From assembly GCA_965153455.1 (NCBI GenBank), contig OZ234504.1:4154001-4218000 (forward strand): 64,000 nt of DNA. Reading direction: 5' to 3'. Of this stretch, positions 63,222 to 64,000 are shown one piece after another. Positions within the stretch are counted from its first letter, which is position 1. Every line of letters begins with the position of its first letter. The stretch comes from Sphagnum compactum. Its lineage: Eukaryota; Bryophyta; Sphagnopsida; Sphagnales. The notes under the pieces are model-generated. The model worked only from the letters and a program-made list of their open reading frames with translations. It ran no database searches and was not told the origin of the DNA. The position numbers and the translations under genes are program-made.

Positions 63222-63809
63222 TCAGTTTGCACGACCTTCACCATAAGGTTTGCCATCTTCAGGAATATTGAGTTTAGACCTCATCCCTGGATTCTGCAAA
63301 GAAAGAAATTAATTGACCTTAAGTGCACATGTGAGGGAAAATTGGGATAAGGATGGCCCATTCTTTTCCACTCAGCACCAGTTATTGCAATGCAAAAAAC
63401 ACAAATGCATCAGCTAACAAACTTTCTTTCACTGGCTGACACATGTGCCATCAGTAATGCATACATTGGCATCTCCCCTCTGGCTTCCTACACACAAGAC
63501 AGCTGCACAATATGAAAGGCAAAGTACCTTACCTGTAGATGTACCAACCATGATGTTGAAACTTCCCCAAAGCTACTATGAGGTATGCACACTAACAGCT
63601 TCTGGGGGCCTGCAAATATTTTGCCACCCTGCAATAGATGAAATTTTCTTCATCAACTCTTCACTTGGCCGCTCAAGTGTCCAAATAGAGTAAAATGTTT
63701 CAGCCTGGAAAACACTGCCAGGGTTCCTTTGGTGGCCTTCCGCACCCCTCAAAAAAAGATCACCTTCAGATCGTATGCTACCTGATGCTTCAACTTCCTT
63801 GTCCGCAGC
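63222..63809 (-). CDS. Last two exons of an unrecognised gene, partial at the window edge
   Basis: On the minus strand, exon 63809-63782 (acceptor TCACAG|GCTGC, donor CATCAG|GTAGCA) and exon 63293-63222 (acceptor TTTGCAG|AATCC) join in frame to give LRTRKLKHQ followed by NPGMRSKLNIPEDGKPYGEG and RAN, then TGA. The tail is basic and short. Earlier exons must lie beyond 63809; a GTTGACAGAAATT segment near 63955 has splice-like borders, but it puts a stop in this frame, so it is probably not the preceding exon. I do not recognise the protein. Alternative readings of 63660-63810 as one long exon (LFLRGAEGHQRNPG) exist but lack a donor. Confidence 0.45.
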
Positions 63810-64000
63810 CTGTGATTTACAGTAAGTGGTAAGTAATGTGCCAACTCAACTATCATGTAGCCATTATAACTTCCACTTCAAACCCCAAATTGATCCATGT
63901 CATGAATAGTAGACACATTGTATCTTTACAGTATCAAGAACTTCCTGTACTTACAATTTCTGTCAACCTGAATAGCAAATACATCATGTGTATATACTTG

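Overview
This window looks like nuclear DNA of a land plant. The evidence is four spliced protein genes with short GT-AG introns (about 70-680 bp), a plastid-type sigma factor gene, a cluster of telo-box motifs (AAACCCTAA type) in front of a ribosome-biogenesis gene, and long AT-rich intergenic DNA full of decayed transposons and tandem repeats. I could not fix the lineage; low gene density and repeat-rich spacers would suit a non-seed plant or another medium-to-large plant genome.

Layout. At 0.5-1.0 kb lies a broken BED/hAT-like transposase (+). At 1.39-2.30 kb and 12.23-13.14 kb lie two 906-bp, nearly identical repeats in opposite orientation. They bracket about 9.9 kb that holds a truncated Ty3/gypsy-type gag-protease remnant (-), a complete five-exon PPPDE/DeSI-like peptidase gene (+, 7.5-9.6 kb), and coding-like pieces of an unrecognised gene (-). 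A second coding-like remnant is at 17.7-18.6 kb. A four-exon F-box gene (-) occupies 18.87-20.38 kb. From 21 to 43 kb there is no convincing gene: the region holds 54-bp tandem arrays (24.3 and 27.8 kb), degenerate tandem arrays (32.7-33.7 kb), an imperfect foldback (40.5-41.2 kb) and microsatellites. The UTP14 gene (-, nine exons) spans 43.5-48.5 kb, with the telo-box cluster just upstream at 48.56-49.03 kb. After a 3.5-kb AT-rich spacer comes the plastid sigma-70 gene (-, nine coding exons, 53.1-57.9 kb). The rest is repeat-rich spacer, plus the last two exons of an unknown gene (-) at 63.2-63.8 kb.

The recognised genes do unrelated housekeeping jobs: UTP14 in nucleolar 18S rRNA processing, the sigma factor in transcription by the plastid-encoded RNA polymerase, the F-box protein presumably in SCF ubiquitin ligases, and the PPPDE protein in deSUMOylation or deubiquitination. 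I see no operon-like or cluster logic. I did not find a clear new multi-gene system. The most unusual structures are the inverted 906-bp pair around the peptidase gene, a 131-bp tandem array in that gene's first intron that carries in-frame decoy copies of the start of exon 2, and the foldback near 40.8 kb. All exon coordinates were derived by eye from splice motifs and reading frame.
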